Shown in pieces: positions 6,110 through 8,859 of a stretch of DNA of 8,859 bases; within the stretch, counting starts at the first letter, position 1; every line of letters begins with the position of its first letter. Position numbers and translations under genes: made by a program. Under the pieces are notes generated by a model. The model did not search any database. It was given only the letters and a program-made list of their open reading frames with translations, and was not told where the DNA came from. This DNA is from Deltaproteobacteria bacterium (GTDB lineage Bacteria; Desulfobacterota; Syntrophia; Syntrophales; UBA5619), in the NCBI GenBank assembly GCA_026388345.1, contig JAPLJY010000283.1, forward strand, positions 1 through 8,859, in the 5' to 3' direction.

Positions 6110-7369
6110 TCAAGTGTTCATAAAATCGGGGATCTCTTCCCCCCGGGTCAGGTCTTCGCAGGTCTCCCGCTGCCGGATGACGTACCAGCGGTTATCCCGC
6201 ACCAGGATCTCCGGGATCCGGGGACGCGAATTGTAGTTGGACGACATGGTGAAACCATAGGCGCCGGCGCTCATCACCGCCATCAGCTCTCCCCTCTCAA
6301 ATTCGGGCAACATCCGTCCCTTGGCCAGAAAATCACCCGACTCGCAGATCGGACCGACCACATCCACCGTAATCTCCGCCCGCTCCCTGCGGATGACCGG
6401 CCGGATCCGGTGAAAAGAGCCGTAGAGACTGGGCCGGATCAGGTCGTTCATCCCCGCATCGACAATGACGAACCTCTTCCCGTCGTTCCCCTTGGTATAG
6501 AGAACCCGGGCCACCAGAATCCCCGCGTTCCCGACGAGCACACGCCCCGGCTCGAAGATAAAGGTGCAGTCCAGATCCCGGGAGGCGTCGATGACCGCCC
6601 GGGCGTATTCGGCGGGATGCGGAGGGGCCTCCTGGTCGTAGGTTATTCCCAGACCGCCGCCGAGATCGAGATAGCGGATCGCGATCCCCTCTTTCCGGAG
6701 CCGCCGGATCAGATCCTTCAGCCGTTCGAGGGCGTCGATAAAGGGGGTGATCTTTGTCACCTGTGAGCCGATATGGCAGCTCACCCCCTTGATGTCCAGG
6801 TGCGTGAGCGCGGATGCACGCCGGTAGGCTACGAGGGAGGCCTCGACGTCGACCCCGAATTTGTTCTCCTTGAGGCCCGTGGAGATATGGGGGTGTGTCT
6901 CGGGATCGACATCCGGGTTCACCCGGAGGGCGATCCCCGCCCGGACGCCCAGCATGGCCGCACGGTCGTTGATGGTCTCCAATTCCTGAGCCGATTCCAC
7001 GTTGAACATCAGGATGCCGGTTTTAAGGGCAAAATCGATCTCGTCATCCCGTTTGCCGACCCCGGAATAGACTACCTTGCCGGGATCGACGCCGGCCTTC
7101 AGGGCGCGGTAAAGCTCGCCGCCGGAGACCAGATCCACGCCGCCCCCCTCACGGACAAAGAGCCGGAGGATCGCCGTGTTCGAATTGGCCTTGACGGCAA
7201 AGCAGACGATGTGGGGAACCTCGGCGAAGGCCGCGTCAAAGACCCGGAAATGGTGCAAAAGCGTCCGGTGGCTGTAGAGGTAAAAGGGGGTGCCCGCCTC
7301 CTGGGCGATCTCCGCAACAGGAACCTCTTCGCAGAAGAGTTGGCCATCCTGATCATTGAAGTAATTCAT
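6110..7369 (-). CDS. lysA: Diaminopimelate decarboxylase
   Basis: 419-residue PLP-dependent enzyme that decarboxylates meso-diaminopimelate to L-lysine, the last step of the pathway. The fold-type III barrel carries the PLP lysine K60 (FAVKANSN), H199 (SCHIGSQ), the phosphate-binding GGGLG at 237-241 and EPGR at 273-276. The C-terminal domain carries the active-site Cys342 in CESGD and Y371 in GAYGFTMSSNYN. Length is standard. The frame stays open upstream to about 7474, but that overlaps the lipoprotein gene. ATG 7369, preceded by AGAAGGGAA and giving MNYFNDQDGQLFCE, is the natural start. The 38-base gap upstream is too short for a lysine riboswitch, so expression probably depends on the upstream argH transcript. 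dapA follows after 20 bases. Confidence 0.98.
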   Translation of the reverse strand: MNYFNDQDGQLFCEEVPVAEIAQEAGTPFYLYSHRTLLHHFRVFDAAFAEVPHIVCFAVKANSNTAILRLFVREGGGVDLVSGGELYRALKAGVDPGKVVYSGVGKRDDEIDFALKTGILMFNVESAQELETINDRAAMLGVRAGIALRVNPDVDPETHPHISTGLKENKFGVDVEASLVAYRRASALTHLDIKGVSCHIGSQVTKITPFIDALERLKDLIRRLRKEGIAIRYLDLGGGLGITYDQEAPPHPAEYARAVIDASRDLDCTFIFEPGRVLVGNAGILVARVLYTKGNDGKRFVIVDAGMNDLIRPSLYGSFHRIRPVIRRERAEITVDVVGPICESGDFLAKGRMLPEFERGELMAVMSAGAYGFTMSSNYNSRPRIPEILVRDNRWYVIRQRETCEDLTRGEEIPDFMNT

Positions 7370-7407
7370 CGTTCCCTTCTCTTTCGTTTCTCTGCGCTGC
7401 TGCGTTC

Positions 7408-7863
7408 TCAGCGTTTCTCCCGGAGCCGCTGGGCGGGAGCGGAAGGCTCCCCGCAGTGCCCCTGGGAATCGCACGCCGATACCCGGTATGAATAGAAACG
7501 GTCCGCCGTGACGGCCGCATCAACATAGCGGAACACCCTTTCCCCCTCGCGCCGCAGTGTTGGATCGGCGACCTTCGGCGTCGCGAGCGGTCGGTATTCC
7601 TGCGGGCATCCGGGACACGCCTGGTCCGCAGCCGCCTCGCCCCGGATGATCCGGAAATGGTCGATCCGTCCGATCGGTCCGGACGCAGACCAGCCAAGCA
7701 GGATCCCCTCCGCAACAGAGTCGGCAGTGAGATCGGCGATCGCCGGAGGCAGTATGAGCCGCGGGGGAATGGGATCCGTCTTCATCCCGCATCCCGCAGC
7801 AATCAGGACAACGAACAGGATCCCCCCGAGAACCCCGCAGAGAATCCGGTGGCGTTTCATCAT
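7408..7863 (-). CDS. Predicted lipoprotein with FN3-like domain, LptM-like N-terminus
   Basis: 151 residues. The N-terminus is a lipoprotein signal: basic MMKRHR, a hydrophobic core at about 8-23, and a lipobox A-A-G-C with lipidation expected at C25. Residue +2 is Gly, so under E. coli Lol rules it would go to the outer membrane. The mature protein opens CGMKTDPIPP, which recalls the CGxKGPLYxPP opening of LptM/YifL, a lipoprotein often encoded next to lysA or dapF in Proteobacteria. Unlike LptM it continues with a domain (about 38-145) of fibronectin type III character: PPAIADLTA, ILLGWSAS, YRPLA and FYSYRVSACDSQG strands. Four further cysteines (C83-P-G-C86, C131, C137) may form disulfides in the periplasm. 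The start ATG overlaps the argH stop as ATGA, suggesting translational coupling; a second ATG follows at 7860. Function is unknown. Confidence 0.88.
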   Translation of the reverse strand: MMKRHRILCGVLGGILFVVLIAAGCGMKTDPIPPRLILPPAIADLTADSVAEGILLGWSASGPIGRIDHFRIIRGEAAADQACPGCPQEYRPLATPKVADPTLRREGERVFRYVDAAVTADRFYSYRVSACDSQGHCGEPSAPAQRLREKR

Positions 7864-8859
7864 TCCCCGATCTCCGTGATTCGTTTGCGGACCGTCTCCT
7901 CCGCCGTGCCGCCCGACTCTGTCCGGGCGTTGACCGACTGCCGGACGGTCAGACACTGGAACACATCCTTTTCGAAACCCTTGTAAAACCTCCGAAACTC
8001 CCGAAGGGTCAGTCCGGTCAGTTCCTTGCCGTTCTCAATGCAGAACGAGACGATCCGCCCGACGATGCCGTGGGCCTCACGGAACGTCACACCCTTCATG
8101 ACCAGGTACTCGGCCACATCCGTAGCCGTAGCGAATCCTCCCCCCGCCCCCGCCTCCATCCGTTCCCGGTTGTAGGTGAGGCGGCCGATCATCGCGGTGA
8201 GGATCCCGAGACAAGCCTCCACGGTATCAACCGTGTCGAAGAGGGGCTCCTTGTCCTCCTGAAGATCCCGGTTATAGGCCATGGGCAGACCCTTCAGGAT
8301 CGTAAGCAGTGCAATGAGGTTCCCGTAGACGCGTCCCGTCTTCCCGCGAATCAGCTCCGCCACGTCGGGGTTCTTCTTCTGGGGCATGATGCTGCTTCCC
8401 GTCGTGAAGGCGTCGGCGATCTCGACATATCCGAACTCGTCGCTGGACCAGAGAACCAGATCCTCGCAGAAACGGCTCATGTGCATCATCAGGAGAGACG
8501 CGGTGAAGATGAACTCCGCGACAAAGTCCCGGTCGGCAACCGTATCGATACTGTTTTCGGTCACTGCGGGAAACTTGAGCAGCATGGCGACATAACGGCG
8601 GTCGATGGGGAGTCCCGTCCCCGCAAGCGCCGCCGCACCGAGCGGCATGACGTTCACCCGCTTCAGGCAATCCCCGAAGCGCGCCTCGTCCCGGTCGAAC
8701 ATCTCCCGGAAGGCCAGCAGGTAGTGGGACAGCAGCACCGGCTGTGCCTTCTGCATGTGGGTGTAGCCGGGCATGATCACGCCCATCTCCTTTTTCGCCA
8801 GTGCAACGAAGCCGGCCTTCAGGGCTTTGAGAAGCCCTACCGCCCGGCCGATCTCCGCC
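7860..8859 (-). CDS. argH: Argininosuccinate lyase, 5' end cut by window
   Basis: About 332 C-terminal residues of the cytosolic enzyme that splits argininosuccinate into arginine and fumarate, the last step of arginine synthesis. The frame is open to the right edge, so the internal ATG at 8786 is not the start; families run about 460 residues, so roughly 125-130 are missing. Visible motifs are the MPGYTHMQKAQP segment with its catalytic His (fragment residue 34) and the fumarate-lyase signature GSSIMPQKKNP (fragment residues 154-164, bases 8367-8399) with the mobile-loop serine. The C-terminal EAHGIVGRIV and GGTAEETV segments are also typical of ArgH. The stop TGA overlaps the lipoprotein start. 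It is the most upstream gene visible in the probable operon; its promoter, and possibly argG or argF, lies outside the window. Confidence 0.97.
   Translation of the reverse strand, partial: AEIGRAVGLLKALKAGFVALAKKEMGVIMPGYTHMQKAQPVLLSHYLLAFREMFDRDEARFGDCLKRVNVMPLGAAALAGTGLPIDRRYVAMLLKFPAVTENSIDTVADRDFVAEFIFTASLLMMHMSRFCEDLVLWSSDEFGYVEIADAFTTGSSIMPQKKNPDVAELIRGKTGRVYGNLIALLTILKGLPMAYNRDLQEDKEPLFDTVDTVEACLGILTAMIGRLTYNRERMEAGAGGGFATATDVAEYLVMKGVTFREAHGIVGRIVSFCIENGKELTGLTLREFRRFYKGFEKDVFQCLTVRQSVNARTESGGTAEETVRKRITEIGE

Noticed and set aside
7370..7407. Possible lysine riboswitch upstream of lysA
   Set aside because: The gap is only 38 bases, far too short for a lysine riboswitch, and no suitable stems are visible.
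6773..7495. 240-codon plus-strand frame opposite lysA
   Set aside because: It is a shadow of the intact lysA gene and extends antisense into the lipoprotein gene without any start context.

Overview
The window is about 8.9 kb of GC-rich, gene-dense bacterial chromosome. Every supported gene lies on the minus strand, so transcription runs from high to low coordinates. Base composition and gene style are uniform. I see no insertion sequence, integrase, CRISPR array, phage gene or toxin-antitoxin pair. The gene content and the order argH - small lipoprotein - lysA - dapA - dapB resemble what I recall from Desulfobacterota (the former Deltaproteobacteria, e.g. Geobacter or Syntrophales relatives). 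That placement is inference from synteny, not a database match.

Right block (8859 down to 2900) is a tight eight-gene co-directional run: argH (5'-truncated by the window edge), an FN3-like lipoprotein, lysA, dapA, dapB, folK, a small membrane-anchored YHS-like protein, and pgsA. The gaps range from a 4-base ATGA overlap to 38 bases, and I see no internal terminator, so this is probably one operon or a set of overlapping transcripts. It covers the last step of arginine synthesis, the first two and the last steps of the diaminopimelate/lysine route, one folate step and one phospholipid step. The enzymes that carry tetrahydrodipicolinate to diaminopimelate (dapL, or dapD/E/F) are not in the window.

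Middle block (2899 down to 2521) has no protein gene. From upstream to downstream in the minus direction it holds a very AT-rich tract, a near-consensus sigma-70 promoter with a GC-rich discriminator, tRNA-Gly(GCC), tRNA-Cys(GCA) (both with encoded CCA) and a Rho-independent terminator.

Left block (2434 down to 1) holds pepA, an M17 leucyl aminopeptidase, followed 26 bases later by the ATPase gene of an oligopeptide/dipeptide ABC transporter that runs off the window. This pairs peptide handling with peptide hydrolysis.

I found no convincing previously undescribed system; this is mostly core metabolism. The least understood parts are the lipoprotein between argH and lysA, which has an LptM-like N-terminus but a larger FN3-like body, and the YHS-like membrane protein between folK and pgsA. 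A run of seven T directly after the tRNA-Gly CCA is also worth a look.
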